38,735 nucleotides of DNA, from NCBI GenBank assembly GCA_026392275.1, contig JAPLCM010000058.1:1-38735 (forward strand). The letters are read 5' to 3'. Source of the stretch: Actinomycetota bacterium (GTDB lineage: Bacteria > Actinomycetota > Thermoleophilia > UBA2241). Positions 26,662 to 37,748 of this stretch are shown here, one piece after another. Every line of letters begins with the position of its first letter. Position 1 is the first letter of the stretch. The position numbers and the translations under genes were made by a program. The notes beneath the pieces were generated by a model. The model worked only from the letters and a program-made list of their open reading frames with translations, did not search any database and was not told the origin of the DNA.

Positions 26662-26766
26662 ACGCCCGGGCCCTGTGCTAGACTTCACCCTTCCGACAGG
26701 CCCCGCTCCGCCCCCCGCGTGTACGCGCGCGAGGGGCCGGCGAGACGACACACGAGGAGAGCCCGG

Positions 26767-28842
26767 ATGAACGACCCAGGCAAGATCAGAAACATCGCCC
26801 TCGTCGGCCATCGCGGTACCGGCAAGACTTCGCTGCTCGAGGGCCTGCTGTACAAGGCCGGCGTGGTCAATCGCCTGGGGCACGTGGTCGACGGCACGAC
26901 CGTCTCCGACTACGACGACGACGAGAAGCGGCGGCAGCTCAGCCTGTCGGCCGGCCTCGCGCACATCGAGCGCAAAGGGCTCAGCTTCAACCTCATCGAC
27001 ACGCCCGGCGACTCGAGCTTCCTCGCCGACACCATCGCCTCGCTGCGGGTCGTCGAGACGGCGCTCATGGTCGTCAACAGCGTCCTCGGCGTCGAGGTCC
27101 AGACCGAGCGCATCTGGGCGCGCGCCGATCGTCGCGGCCTTGCGCGCATCCTGTTCTGCAACATGCTCGACCGCGAGCGCGCCGACTTCACGGTCGCCGT
27201 CGACCACCTGCGCAAGGCTTTCGGTCCGCAGGTCGTCGCCGTCGCGATCCCGATCGGCAGCGAACACGATTTCACGGGCGTCGTCGATCTGTTCAGCATG
27301 AAGGCCCACATCTACGATGACGAGAAGGTCACCGAGGGCGACATCCCCGCCGAACTCGCAGCGGCCGCAGAAGAGGCCCGCGGCAAGCTCGTCGAGGCGG
27401 TCGCCGAGACCGACGATGAGCTCCTCGAGAAGTTCTTCGCCGAGGAGCCCATCACCACGGCCGAGCTCGAGGCGGCCTTTGCCAGGGCGGTCGCCGCGGC
27501 CCAGCTGTTCCCGGTCGCCGCCGGCTCCGCCACGCACCTCATCGGCGTCGACCGCCTTCTTGACCTGCTCGCCCTGGCTCCCGCGCCCGACGCCGTCGCG
27601 CCGCCGCGCGCGCTCGGCGTCGACGACGCCGAGGTCGAGCTCGCCTGCGACCTCGACAAGCCGGCGGTCGCGTTCGTGTTCAAGACCATGGCCGATCAGT
27701 TCAGCGGCCGCATCAATGTCTTCCGCGTCTTCCAGGGTGCCGTCAAGAGCGACGCCAACGTCGTCGTCGGGCGCGACGGCCACAAGGAGCGCATCGGCCA
27801 GCTGCTCAAGAACCAGGGCAAGGAGACCAAGCCGGTCGACGGTCTCTGCGCCGGCGACATCGGCGCGGTAGCCAAGCTCAAGGACGTCGTCACCGGCGAC
27901 ACCCTGGCCGCCGAGGGCGCGCGCGTCACCTTCCCTGCCATCGACTTCCCCTCGCCGCTCATGAGCGCGGCCATCGAGGCCAAGAACAAGGGCGACGAAG
28001 ACAAGGTCATCCAGGCGCTGCGTCGCCTGTCCGAAGAAGACCTCATGATGGAGGAGCACCGCGACCAGCAGACCGGCGAGACCATCGTCTCCGGCATGAG
28101 CCAGCTGCACGTCGAGGTCATCTGCGAACGCCTCAAACGCCGCTTCGGCGTCGAGGTCCACCTGCACCCGCCGCGGGTGCCGTATCGCGAGACGGTCAAG
28201 ACCAGCGCCAAGTCGCAGGGCCGCCACAAGAAGCAGACCGGCGGCCGCGGCCAGTTCGGCGACACCTGGATCGAGGTGCAGCCGATGCCGCGCGGCGAAG
28301 GTGTCGAGTTCGTCGACAAGATCGTCGGCGGCGTCATTCCGCGCAACTTCATCCCCGCCGTCGAAAAGGGCGTTCTGGAGGCGACGCACGAAGGCTTCCT
28401 CGCCGGCTACCCGGTGGTCGACGTGCGCGTCATCCTCTACGATGGCTCCCATCACCCCGTCGACTCTTCCGAGATGGCGTTCAAGATCGCCGGCTCCATC
28501 GGCTTCAAGGCGGCCGCCGAGAAGGCGCAGCCCACGCTGCTCGAGCCCATCATGCACGTCGACGTCACCGTGCCCGAAGAGAGCGTCGGCGACATCATCG
28601 GCGATCTCAATTCGCGGCGCGGCAGAGTGCTCGGCATGACGCCGCGCGGGCACTCCGACGTGGTCGCCGCCGAAGTCCCGCTCGCCGAGATGCTTGCGTA
28701 TGCCCCCGATCTCACATCGATGACCGGCGGGCGCGGCGACTACACCATGGAAGTCCTGCGCTACGAAGAAGTCCCGGCGCATCTGTCGCAGAAGATCATC
28801 GAGCAGGCTAAGGCCGACAAAGAAGAGGCCCACAAGAGCTGA
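26767..28842 (+). CDS. Elongation factor G-like translational GTPase (EF-G paralog type)
   Basis: MNDPGKIRNIALVGHRGTGKTSLLEGLLYKAG; FNLIDTPGDSSFLADT; domain IV SQGRHKKQTGGRGQFGDTWIEVQP; PLAEMLAYAPDLTSMTGGRGDYTMEVLRYEEVP. Confidence 0.93.
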   Translation: MNDPGKIRNIALVGHRGTGKTSLLEGLLYKAGVVNRLGHVVDGTTVSDYDDDEKRRQLSLSAGLAHIERKGLSFNLIDTPGDSSFLADTIASLRVVETALMVVNSVLGVEVQTERIWARADRRGLARILFCNMLDRERADFTVAVDHLRKAFGPQVVAVAIPIGSEHDFTGVVDLFSMKAHIYDDEKVTEGDIPAELAAAAEEARGKLVEAVAETDDELLEKFFAEEPITTAELEAAFARAVAAAQLFPVAAGSATHLIGVDRLLDLLALAPAPDAVAPPRALGVDDAEVELACDLDKPAVAFVFKTMADQFSGRINVFRVFQGAVKSDANVVVGRDGHKERIGQLLKNQGKETKPVDGLCAGDIGAVAKLKDVVTGDTLAAEGARVTFPAIDFPSPLMSAAIEAKNKGDEDKVIQALRRLSEEDLMMEEHRDQQTGETIVSGMSQLHVEVICERLKRRFGVEVHLHPPRVPYRETVKTSAKSQGRHKKQTGGRGQFGDTWIEVQPMPRGEGVEFVDKIVGGVIPRNFIPAVEKGVLEATHEGFLAGYPVVDVRVILYDGSHHPVDSSEMAFKIAGSIGFKAAAEKAQPTLLEPIMHVDVTVPEESVGDIIGDLNSRRGRVLGMTPRGHSDVVAAEVPLAEMLAYAPDLTSMTGGRGDYTMEVLRYEEVPAHLSQKIIEQAKADKEEAHKS

Positions 28843-28891
28843 GTCGAGTCGGCTGCGATAGGATCGGCACGATACATCAACGGAGGTTCCC

Positions 28892-29776
28892 GTGTTTGAC
28901 ATCGGCACCATGCGCGTGAAGAGCGGCCTCGCCGAGATGCTCAAGGGCGGCGTCATCATGGACGTCACCAACGCCGAGCAGGCCAAGATCGCAGAAGAGG
29001 CTGGGGCTTGCGCCGTGATGGCTCTCGAGCGCGTGCCCTCCGACATCCGCGCGCAAGGCGGCGTGGTGCGCATGGCCGACCCCACCAAGATCACGGAGAT
29101 CCAGGCGTGCGTCTCCATCCCCGTCATGGCCAAGGCGCGCATCGGCCACTTCGTCGAGGCCCAGATCCTCGAGGCTCTCGAGGTCGACTACATCGACGAG
29201 AGCGAGGTGCTCACGCCCGCCGACGAGGCCAACCACATCAACAAATGGAAGTTCGAGGTGCCCTTCGTCTGCGGCGCCGTGAACCTTGGCGAGGCCCTGC
29301 GCCGCATCAGCGAGGGCGCCGCCATGATCCGCACCAAGGGCGAGGCCGGCACCGGCGACGTCGTCGAGGCCGTGCGTCATATGCGCACCATCATGGGCGA
29401 GATCCGCCGCCTCAGCACGCTCGATCCGGACGAGCTGTACGTGGCCGCCAAGCAGCTCCCGGCGCCCTACGAACTGGTCCGCTGGGTGGCCGAGAACCGC
29501 AAGCTCCCGGTGGTCAACTTCTCCGCCGGAGGCATAGCCACCCCCGCCGACGCGGCGCTCATGATGCAACTCGGCGCCGAGGGCGTCTTCGTGGGCTCCG
29601 GCATCTTCAAGAGCGAGGATCCTCAGAAGCGCGCCAGCGCCGTCGTCAAGGCGGTCACAAACTACCGCGACGCGAAGATCATCGCCGAGGTCTCCGTCGG
29701 CCTCGGCGAGGCGATGCCCGGCATCGACGCGGCGCGCATGCCCGAAGAAGCCAAGATCCAGCATCGCGGCTGGTGA
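28892..29776 (+). CDS. pdxS: Pyridoxal 5'-phosphate synthase subunit PdxS
   Basis: [92 protein letters not shown] start with GGAGG. Confidence 0.98.
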   Translation: MFDIGTMRVKSGLAEMLKGGVIMDVTNAEQAKIAEEAGACAVMALERVPSDIRAQGGVVRMADPTKITEIQACVSIPVMAKARIGHFVEAQILEALEVDYIDESEVLTPADEANHINKWKFEVPFVCGAVNLGEALRRISEGAAMIRTKGEAGTGDVVEAVRHMRTIMGEIRRLSTLDPDELYVAAKQLPAPYELVRWVAENRKLPVVNFSAGGIATPADAALMMQLGAEGVFVGSGIFKSEDPQKRASAVVKAVTNYRDAKIIAEVSVGLGEAMPGIDAARMPEEAKIQHRGW

Positions 29777-29789
29777 GCCCGGGGGCGGC

Positions 29790-30533
29790 ATGAGCGCAGG
29801 CAACGGCACGCGCCGGCTCGACTGGATCCTGTCGCCCGAGCCCAGCCTCGACCCGCGGGGTCCCGGCGTGGGCCTCACGATCGGCGTGCTTGCCCTGCAG
29901 GGCGACTTCCGCGAGCACAGGGTGGTGCTCGAACGGCTCGGCGCGCTCACCCGTGAGGTGCGGCGCGCCGACCAGCTCGCGGGTCTCGACGGCCTCGTGA
30001 TCCCCGGCGGCGAAAGCACCACCATCAGCAAGCTCATGGACGCCTACGATCTGGCGCTGCCGATCACGGCGTTCTCACGCGCCGGCGGCCTTGTGTTCGG
30101 CACCTGCGCCGGCCTTATCACCGTCGCGCGCGACACCGTCGAGGGCTCGCCGCCCACGCTCGGCCTCATGGACATCGTGGCGCGGCGCAACGCCTTCGGG
30201 CGCCAGGTCCGCAGCTTCGAGGCCGACCTTCCGGTCGCCGGCATCGGCCCCGCGCCGCTGCGCGCCGTGTTCATCCGCGCTCCGTGGGTCGAGAGCGCCG
30301 GACCCGCGGTCGAGGTGCTGGCCACCTGGGAGGGCCGCATCGTCGCCGCCCGCGAGGGCGGGGTGCTCGTCACGGCGTTCCATCCCGAGCTCACCGACGA
30401 CCCTCGCATTCACGAGCTCTTCATCACCATGATCCGCCGTCGCGAGGGCGCGGCGTATGAGCCGGCCGGCGCGGCGCAGCCGCGAGCCTCCGGCGAGCCG
30501 GGCCGCGCCGTCGCGGCCCCCGCAAACCACTGA
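29790..30533 (+). CDS. pdxT: Pyridoxal 5'-phosphate synthase glutaminase subunit PdxT
   Basis: LTIGVLALQGDFREHRVVLERLGA; LVIPGGESTTISKLMD; FGTCAGLI; VTAFHPELTDD. GTG at 29868 is an alternative start nearer the canonical N-terminus. Confidence 0.95.
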   Translation: MSAGNGTRRLDWILSPEPSLDPRGPGVGLTIGVLALQGDFREHRVVLERLGALTREVRRADQLAGLDGLVIPGGESTTISKLMDAYDLALPITAFSRAGGLVFGTCAGLITVARDTVEGSPPTLGLMDIVARRNAFGRQVRSFEADLPVAGIGPAPLRAVFIRAPWVESAGPAVEVLATWEGRIVAAREGGVLVTAFHPELTDDPRIHELFITMIRRREGAAYEPAGAAQPRASGEPGRAVAAPANH

Positions 30534-30552
30534 GAGAGGAGGTGGTGTCCTC

Positions 30553-31302
30553 GTGTCCGGGCACTCAAAGTGGGCCACCATCAAGCACAAGAAGGGTAAG
30601 ACAGACGCCAGGCGCGGCAAGCTGTTCTCCAAGCTCTCCCGCGCCATCACGGTAGCCGCCCGTGAGGGCGGCACCGACCCGAACATGAACGTGTCGCTGG
30701 CCAACGCCGTCGAGAAGGCCAGGAGCGAGTCGATGCCCAAAGACAACATCGAGCGCGCCATCCAGCGGGGCGGAGGCGGCGCCGACGGCGTCGCCTACGA
30801 GAGCATCCTCTACGAGGGCTACGGCCCCGCCGGCGTGGCGATCATCGTCGAGGTCCTCACCGACAACAAGAACCGGTCCGCCGCCGACATCCGCAACACC
30901 TTCGGCAAGCACGGCGGGCAGCTTGCCCAGCCGGGCGCCGTGGCCTGGGTCTTCGAGCGTCGCGGCTCCATCGTCGTCGACGGCGAGAAGTACAGTGAGG
31001 ACGACGTCATGGCGGCCGCCATCGACGCCGGCGCCGACGACGTGGTACAGGACGGCGACGAGTTCCAGGTCCTCACGCAGCCGGGCGATCTCGCGGCCGT
31101 GCGTGACGCCCTGGCGGCCGCCGGCATCGAGTTCGGCCAGGCCGAGCTCACCATGATCCCCAAGAACACGGTCAAGCTCGAGGAGAACGATGCGCGCAAG
31201 ACCATGAAGATCATCGACGCGCTCGACGACAACGACGACGTGCAAGAGGTCTACGCCAACTTCGACATCCCCGAAGACATCCTCGAGCTCCTGGCCGGGT
31301 AA
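30553..31302 (+). CDS. yebC: YebC/PmpR-type transcriptional/translational regulator
   Basis: VSGHSKWATIKHKKGKTDARRGKLFSKLSRAITVAAREGG; GYGPAGVAIIVEVLTDNKNRSAADIRNTF; SD GAGAGGAGG. Confidence 0.96.
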   Translation: MSGHSKWATIKHKKGKTDARRGKLFSKLSRAITVAAREGGTDPNMNVSLANAVEKARSESMPKDNIERAIQRGGGGADGVAYESILYEGYGPAGVAIIVEVLTDNKNRSAADIRNTFGKHGGQLAQPGAVAWVFERRGSIVVDGEKYSEDDVMAAAIDAGADDVVQDGDEFQVLTQPGDLAAVRDALAAAGIEFGQAELTMIPKNTVKLEENDARKTMKIIDALDDNDDVQEVYANFDIPEDILELLAG

Positions 31303-31361
31303 CTGGTGAAGATGGCCGCAGGGCCCGGCCGGGGGCGCAGGCACAGCGTGGGGCGAAGGCC

Positions 31362-31877
31362 GTGATCGTGCTCGGCTTCGACCCGGGCACCGCGAGTACC
31401 GGCTGGGGCGTCATCGAACAAGACGGCAACCGTCTCAGGTCCCTCGGCTACGGCTGCATCGTCACCTCCGCGAAAGACGACACCCACGTGCGCCTGCGGC
31501 GTATCTACGACCAAGCGCTGGGGCTCATTGAACGCTTCTCTCCCGACGTCGTCGTGCTCGAGGATCTCTTCGTCAACGTCAACGTCAAGACGGCGCTGGC
31601 GGTCGGCCAGGCCAAGGGCGTGCTCTACCTGGCCGCCTCGGACCTCACGACCGCACCGCGCGAGTATTCGCCGCTGCAGATCAAGCAGGCGGTCACCGGG
31701 TACGGACGCGCCAGCAAGATCCAGGTGCAGGAGATGACCAAGGTGATCCTCGGTCTGGCGCGCATCCCGCAGCCCGACCATGCTGCCGACGCACTGGCTG
31801 TCGCCATCACCCACACCCATCACAACAGCGCCGCGTTTGCGGCGGCGCTGCGTCGCACCCCGGGCGGCCGCCGATGA
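31362..31877 (+). CDS. ruvC: Crossover junction endodeoxyribonuclease RuvC
   Basis: VLGFDPGTASTGWGVIEQDGNRL; VVVLEDLFVNVNVKTALAVGQAKGVLYLAA; PDHAADALAVAITH. Confidence 0.95.
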   Translation: MIVLGFDPGTASTGWGVIEQDGNRLRSLGYGCIVTSAKDDTHVRLRRIYDQALGLIERFSPDVVVLEDLFVNVNVKTALAVGQAKGVLYLAASDLTTAPREYSPLQIKQAVTGYGRASKIQVQEMTKVILGLARIPQPDHAADALAVAITHTHHNSAAFAAALRRTPGGRR

Positions 31878-32479
31878 TCGCCTCGCTCCGCGGCGCGCTG
31901 CGGCTTGTCGACGGCGACCACGCCGTCGTCGAGGTGGGGGGTTTGGGCCTTGAGGTCCTGGCCTCGGGGCGCACCCTTGGCGGTCTGGCGGGCAGGCTCG
32001 GCGAAGACGTCAGCCTGCACACGTACCTGCACGTCCGCGAAGACGCGCTGCAGTTGTTCGGCTTTCGCAGCGTCAGAGAGCGCGTGTTCTTCCTGTGGCT
32101 CATCGGGGTCAGCGGCGTGGGGCCCAAGGTGGCGCTCGCGGTGCTCTCCGGCTATCCGGTGGAGGAGCTTGAGCTGGCCGTGGCCCGCGACGACGTGAAG
32201 AAGTTCGAGAGCATCCCGGGCATCGGCAGGAAACTCGCGCAACGCCTCGTCGTGGAGCTCGGCGACAAGGTCGGCAAGCTGCCGTCGGCCGCCGTCGGCG
32301 AAGCAGATGCGGCCTCCGGCCCCGCCCCGACCGACTCCTTCCTGGCCGCACGGTCGGCCCTTCAGAACCTCGGTCTCAGCCTGCGGCAGGCAGAGACGGC
32401 GCTCCGCGGCGCGCCGGAGGGCGCGCCTCTCGAAGACCTGGTCAAGTTCGCCCTCGCGCGCGACAGAGGCGCTACGTGA
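31874..32479 (+). CDS. ruvA: Holliday junction branch migration protein RuvA
   Basis: [83 protein letters not shown] overlap with ruvC. Confidence 0.96.
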   Translation: MIASLRGALRLVDGDHAVVEVGGLGLEVLASGRTLGGLAGRLGEDVSLHTYLHVREDALQLFGFRSVRERVFFLWLIGVSGVGPKVALAVLSGYPVEELELAVARDDVKKFESIPGIGRKLAQRLVVELGDKVGKLPSAAVGEADAASGPAPTDSFLAARSALQNLGLSLRQAETALRGAPEGAPLEDLVKFALARDRGAT

Positions 32480-33510
32480 CACCGCCCGTCGACCGCATCG
32501 GCGACCCCAACGAGCGCCCCGGCGACCGCGAGCTCGAGCTCAGCATCAGGCCGCGCCGCTTTGCCGATTTCGTCGGCCAGCGCGTGGCCAAAGAGCAGCT
32601 CGAGATCTTCGTGCAAGCCGCCCGCAACCGCGGCGACACGCTCGATCACGTGCTCATCGCCGGGCCGCCCGGCCTCGGCAAGACCACGCTGGCCGGCATC
32701 ATCGCCACCGAGCTCGGCGTGGGCATGCACACCACGTCGGGGCCGGCGCTCGAGCGCAAGGTCGATGTCGCCGGGCTGCTCACCAACCTGCAGGAGGGCG
32801 ACGTCCTCTTCGTCGACGAGATCCACCGCCTCAACGCCGCCGTTGAAGAAGTCCTCTATCCCGCCATGGAAGACTACGAGATCGACATCATGATCGGCGA
32901 AGGCCCCGCGGCGCGCAGCATCCGCATGCAGGTGGCGCCGTTCACGCTCATCGGTGCTACCACACGCACCGGCCTGCTCACGACGCCGCTGCGCGATCGC
33001 TTCGGGGTGTGGCAACGGCTCGAGTACTACGAGATCGAGGAGCTGGCGCAGATCGTGCGGCGCTCTGCAGGGATCCTCAAGGTGCGCATCGACGACGAGT
33101 CCACGGTCGAGATCGCCGGTCGCTCGCGCGGCACGCCGCGGGTCGCCAACCGCCTGCTGCGCCGCGTGCGCGACTTTGCCGAGGTGCGTCATCAAGGCGT
33201 TGTCGACCACGGCATCTGCCTGGCGGCACTCGAGCTCTTCCAGGTCGACGGCGAAGGGCTCGACAAGCTCGACCGCGACATCCTCTGCACCATCGCGCAG
33301 AAGTTCGACGGGGGGCCTGTCGGCCTCGACACGCTGGCTGTGGCGCTGGGCGAGGAAGCCGACACGGTGATGGACGTGTACGAGCCCTACCTCATCATGC
33401 AGGGCTTCCTCATGCGCACCCCGCGCGGGCGGGTGCTCACGCGCTCGGGCTTCAAGCACTGCGGCCTCACGCCGCCGGCCGGCACGGGCACGCTGTTCGA
33501 CGAGCGCTGA
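32476..33510 (+). CDS. ruvB: Holliday junction ATPase RuvB
   Basis: [72 protein letters not shown] overlap with ruvA. Confidence 0.97.
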   Translation: MTPPVDRIGDPNERPGDRELELSIRPRRFADFVGQRVAKEQLEIFVQAARNRGDTLDHVLIAGPPGLGKTTLAGIIATELGVGMHTTSGPALERKVDVAGLLTNLQEGDVLFVDEIHRLNAAVEEVLYPAMEDYEIDIMIGEGPAARSIRMQVAPFTLIGATTRTGLLTTPLRDRFGVWQRLEYYEIEELAQIVRRSAGILKVRIDDESTVEIAGRSRGTPRVANRLLRRVRDFAEVRHQGVVDHGICLAALELFQVDGEGLDKLDRDILCTIAQKFDGGPVGLDTLAVALGEEADTVMDVYEPYLIMQGFLMRTPRGRVLTRSGFKHCGLTPPAGTGTLFDER

Positions 33511-33518
33511 GCGCCGAG

Positions 33519-34088
33519 ATGCACGGCCTTCTTCTTCACGTCTGCTGCGGGCCGTGTGCGACGGTGGCCGTTCCGGCTTGGCGCGACCGCGGCGTCGAGC
33601 CCGTCGCGTGGTTTCACAACCCCAATATCCAGCCGGCCGCCGAACTGGAGCGTCGCGTCGAGAGTACGCGTCGCTACAGCCGGGCGGCGGGTCTCGAGCT
33701 CTTGGTCGCTGAGCGGCGCCCCGAGGCGGCGGTCTGGCGCGAGTGGGTCGCCGCGCTCGCCGCGGCGACACCAGACCAGCGCTGCGCCGTCTGCCTCGGC
33801 CTGCGCCTGCGGGCGGCGGCTGCGGCGGCCGCGCGTCTGGGCGTACCGCGCTTCAGCACGACGCTGAGCGTCAGCCCCTACCAGCGGCACGACCTGATCG
33901 TCGCGGCCGGCGAAGCCGCCGCCGCCGAGCACGGCGTGCACTTCGTGTATCTCGATCTGCGCGCGACGTTCCGCGAGAGCTACGCCGAGAGCCGCCGGCT
34001 CGACCTCTACCGGCAAGCCTACTGCGGCTGTGCGGCGAGCAAATGGGAAGCCTGGCACGAGCGGACGCAGCGTAAGAGGGCGGGATGA
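33519..34088 (+). CDS. queH: Epoxyqueuosine reductase QueH
   Basis: LLLHVCCGPCATVAVPAWRDRGVEPVAWFHNPNIQP; RCAVCLGLRL; FSTTLSVSPYQRHDLI; RQAYCGCAAS; next to queA-tgt. Confidence 0.92.
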   Translation: MHGLLLHVCCGPCATVAVPAWRDRGVEPVAWFHNPNIQPAAELERRVESTRRYSRAAGLELLVAERRPEAAVWREWVAALAAATPDQRCAVCLGLRLRAAAAAAARLGVPRFSTTLSVSPYQRHDLIVAAGEAAAAEHGVHFVYLDLRATFRESYAESRRLDLYRQAYCGCAASKWEAWHERTQRKRAG

Positions 34089-35250
34089 CGAGCCGTAGCG
34101 CCACGCCATGCGTCGCCCGCGCTCAGGGTCTGAGCCTCGAGGACCTGGACTACGACCTGCCCAAGGACCTCGTCGCGCAGGCGCCGGCAGAGCCGCGCGA
34201 CGCGTCGCGGCTGCTCGTGTACGGCCGCGCCGACGGGGCTCTGCGCGACCGCATCTTCAGCGATCTCCCCGATCTGCTCCGCGAGGGTGACATGCTGGTT
34301 CGCAACGACACACGCGTCTTCCCGGCGCGGGCGTTCTTCCGTCGTGCCACCGGCGGGCGCATCGAGGTCCTCTTCCTGCGGCCCTTTGCCGCAGAGGAGG
34401 TCGCGGCGGGGAGGGGGGGCAGTGACGCGGCGGCGGCATCCCACGACCACGCCGAGGTGTGGGAAGCATTGCTGCGCGGCCGCCCGCGAACGGGCGAGAC
34501 GCTCAGCAGCGAGGCTCTGGGAGAGGCTTGGCCCCTGGTTGCCGTGCGGCCTCTCGGCGACGGCCGGTGGCTGGTGGCCGCTCGGGGCGCGCGGCCGGTG
34601 CTCGAGTTTCTCGACGAGGCCGGCGCCATGCCTCTGCCGCCGTACATCCACGAGCGCCTGAGCGACCCCGAGCGCTATCAGACGACCTACGCGCGCCTCG
34701 TGGGCTCCGCCGCGGCGCCCACGGCCGGCCTGCACTTCACGCCGGCCCTCGACGCCGCCCTGACCTCCGCCGGCGTGAGCATCGAGACCGTGACGCTCCA
34801 TGTGGGCCTCGGTACCTTCAAGCCTCTGCGGCAGAGCACGCTGGCCGCGAACCGCCTCCACAGCGAGACCTACGAGGTCGACGCGGCCACGTGGGCGCGC
34901 CTGCGCGCGGCGCGCGCCCAGGGCCGCCGCGTCGTAGCCGTGGGCACGACCTCCGTGCGCACCCTCGAGCATCTCGCGCGCAGCGCGCCGGAGGCGACCG
35001 CGGCCGCCGGCCAGTCGCCCAGCTCCTCCGCCGGCCGGGCCGACTACCGCGGCGAGACGAGTCTCTTCATCACGCCGGGCTGCGAGTTCCGCGTCGTCGA
35101 CGCCATCGTCACCAACTTCCACCTGCCGCGCACCAGTCTGCTGGCCCTGGTGATGGCCTTCTGCGGCGAGGAGCAGACGCGGCGCCTCTATGCCCACGCC
35201 GTGCGCGAGCGCTACCGTTTCTACAGCTTCGGCGACGCGATGCTGGCGCT

Positions 35251-35254
<4 letters not shown>
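34085..35254 (+). CDS. queA: S-adenosylmethionine:tRNA ribosyltransferase-isomerase
   Basis: LEDLDYDLPKDLVAQAPAEPRDASRLLVY; DMLVRNDTRVFPARAF; SAAAPTAGLHFTPAL; ATGA overlap with queH. Confidence 0.96.
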
Positions 35255-36427
<1,173 letters not shown>

Positions 36428-36432
36428 GCCGC

Positions 36433-36840
36433 ATGGGCGGAGGCGCGGCCATCATCATCTGGATCCTGGTCTTCTTCGGGATCTTCTACTTTCTGGCCAT
36501 CCGGCCGCAGCGTCGTCAGCGCCAAGCTCACTCGCAGATGGTCGCGATGCTCAAGAAGGGCGACGAGGTCGTCACCATCGGCGGCCTCTTCGGGACGGTC
36601 ACCAGGATCGGTGACGACTGGGTGGAGCTCGAGATCGCCAAGCGCACCAAGGTGCGCTTCCTCAAGCGCTCCATCTCCTCGATCACCAGCATCGTGGAAG
36701 ACGAAGACGAGTACGAGGACGAGTACATCGAAGCCGCCGACGACGACGTGGTCGACGAGACCGACGCGGTCGTCGAGGTCGAGGCCGAGGCCGATGCCGA
36801 CCCAGAGGCTCCGGAACCACCGCAGGAGCCCAAGGCCTGA
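36433..36840 (+). CDS. yajC: Preprotein translocase subunit YajC with long acidic C-terminal tail
   Basis: IIIWILVFFGIFYFLAIRPQRRQRQAHSQMVAMLKKGDEVVTIGGLFGTVTRI; SD CAGGAGG upstream; follows tgt. Confidence 0.92.
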   Translation: MGGGAAIIIWILVFFGIFYFLAIRPQRRQRQAHSQMVAMLKKGDEVVTIGGLFGTVTRIGDDWVELEIAKRTKVRFLKRSISSITSIVEDEDEYEDEYIEAADDDVVDETDAVVEVEAEADADPEAPEPPQEPKA

Positions 36841-36877
36841 CGATTCTCCCGAGCAGCCTTTCCTCATGACGATCTCA

Positions 36878-36912
36878 GCGACGAGCCCTGGCCAATCCGC
36901 AGGGCTCGTCGC
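36878..36912 (+). terminator. Hairpin between yajC and parA, possible terminator or leader structure
   Basis: Perfect 12-bp stem GCGACGAGCCCT / AGGGCTCGTCGC, 11-nt loop; no T-tract. Confidence 0.5.
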
Positions 36913-36989
36913 ATACGGGGGATGCAGGGAATCCTGCCTGCGGCCCGAACTGCGTTCTGACGTGGTGTCGACACAGGGGTAACGCATCC

Positions 36990-37748
36990 ATGGCGCATGT
37001 CATCGCCTTCGCGAACCAGAAGGGCGGCGTAGCCAAGACCACATCCACCGTGAATCTCGGCGCCGCGCTGCGCGAGCACGGCCTTCGCGTGCTCGCCGTC
37101 GACATGGATCCTCAGGGCAACCTCACCATGAGCCAGGGGATCGACACGGAGGGCCTCGAAAAGAGCATGTACGACGTCCTTGTCCATCGCACGCCGATCG
37201 AGGACGTCATCTACGAGCGCGAGTTCGACGTCGCGGCATCCACCATCGATCTTGCCGGCGCGGAGATGGCCCTCGCCCAGATGATCGGGCGAGAGCGGGC
37301 CCTGCAGCGCGCCCTCGACCCCGTGCGCGAGCATTACGACTACATCCTCATCGACACGCCGCCGTCGCTGGGCCTGCTCACCATCAACGCGCTCACCGCC
37401 TCCGAGGGCGTCATCGTGCCGGTGCAGTGCGAGTACCTTTCGCTGCGCGGCCTGCTGCAGCTCGAGAAGACGCTCGAGATGATCCGCGAGAACCTCAACC
37501 CCGAGGTCCGCATCCAGGGCATCCTGGCGACGCTCTTCGACGCCCGCACCAGCCACGGCAAGGAGTCCATCGAGGTGCTGCGCGACAACTTCGGCCCGCT
37601 GGTCTTCGACACGGTGGTGCGCAAGACGATCAAGTTCGCGGAGGCGCCGGTGATCGGTGCCTCTGTGCTGAAGTACGATCCCAAGGGCAGAGGGGCCGAA
37701 TCATACCGTGCCCTCGCGCGGGAGGTGCTGAATGGCAGATCGTCCTAG
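36990..37748 (+). CDS. ParA/Soj-family ATPase (no parB in window)
   Basis: [77 protein letters not shown]. Confidence 0.93.
   Translation: MAHVIAFANQKGGVAKTTSTVNLGAALREHGLRVLAVDMDPQGNLTMSQGIDTEGLEKSMYDVLVHRTPIEDVIYEREFDVAASTIDLAGAEMALAQMIGRERALQRALDPVREHYDYILIDTPPSLGLLTINALTASEGVIVPVQCEYLSLRGLLQLEKTLEMIRENLNPEVRIQGILATLFDARTSHGKESIEVLRDNFGPLVFDTVVRKTIKFAEAPVIGASVLKYDPKGRGAESYRALAREVLNGRSS

Noticed and set aside
26146-29142. 998-aa antisense ORF opposite dinB, EF-G-like and pdxS genes
   Set aside because: Low-complexity His/Asp/Val/Leu/Arg composition typical of the antisense shadow of GC-rich codons; spans several convincing + strand genes and has no recognizable domain.
31303-31361. SOS regulation of ruvCAB
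   Set aside because: No CGAAC-N4-GTTCG-type box in the yebC-ruvC gap; the only clear box is at dinB.
36965-36974. GTGTCGACAC palindrome as a parS site
   Set aside because: Does not resemble the parS consensus (TGTTTCACGTGAAACA), and there is no parB in the window.
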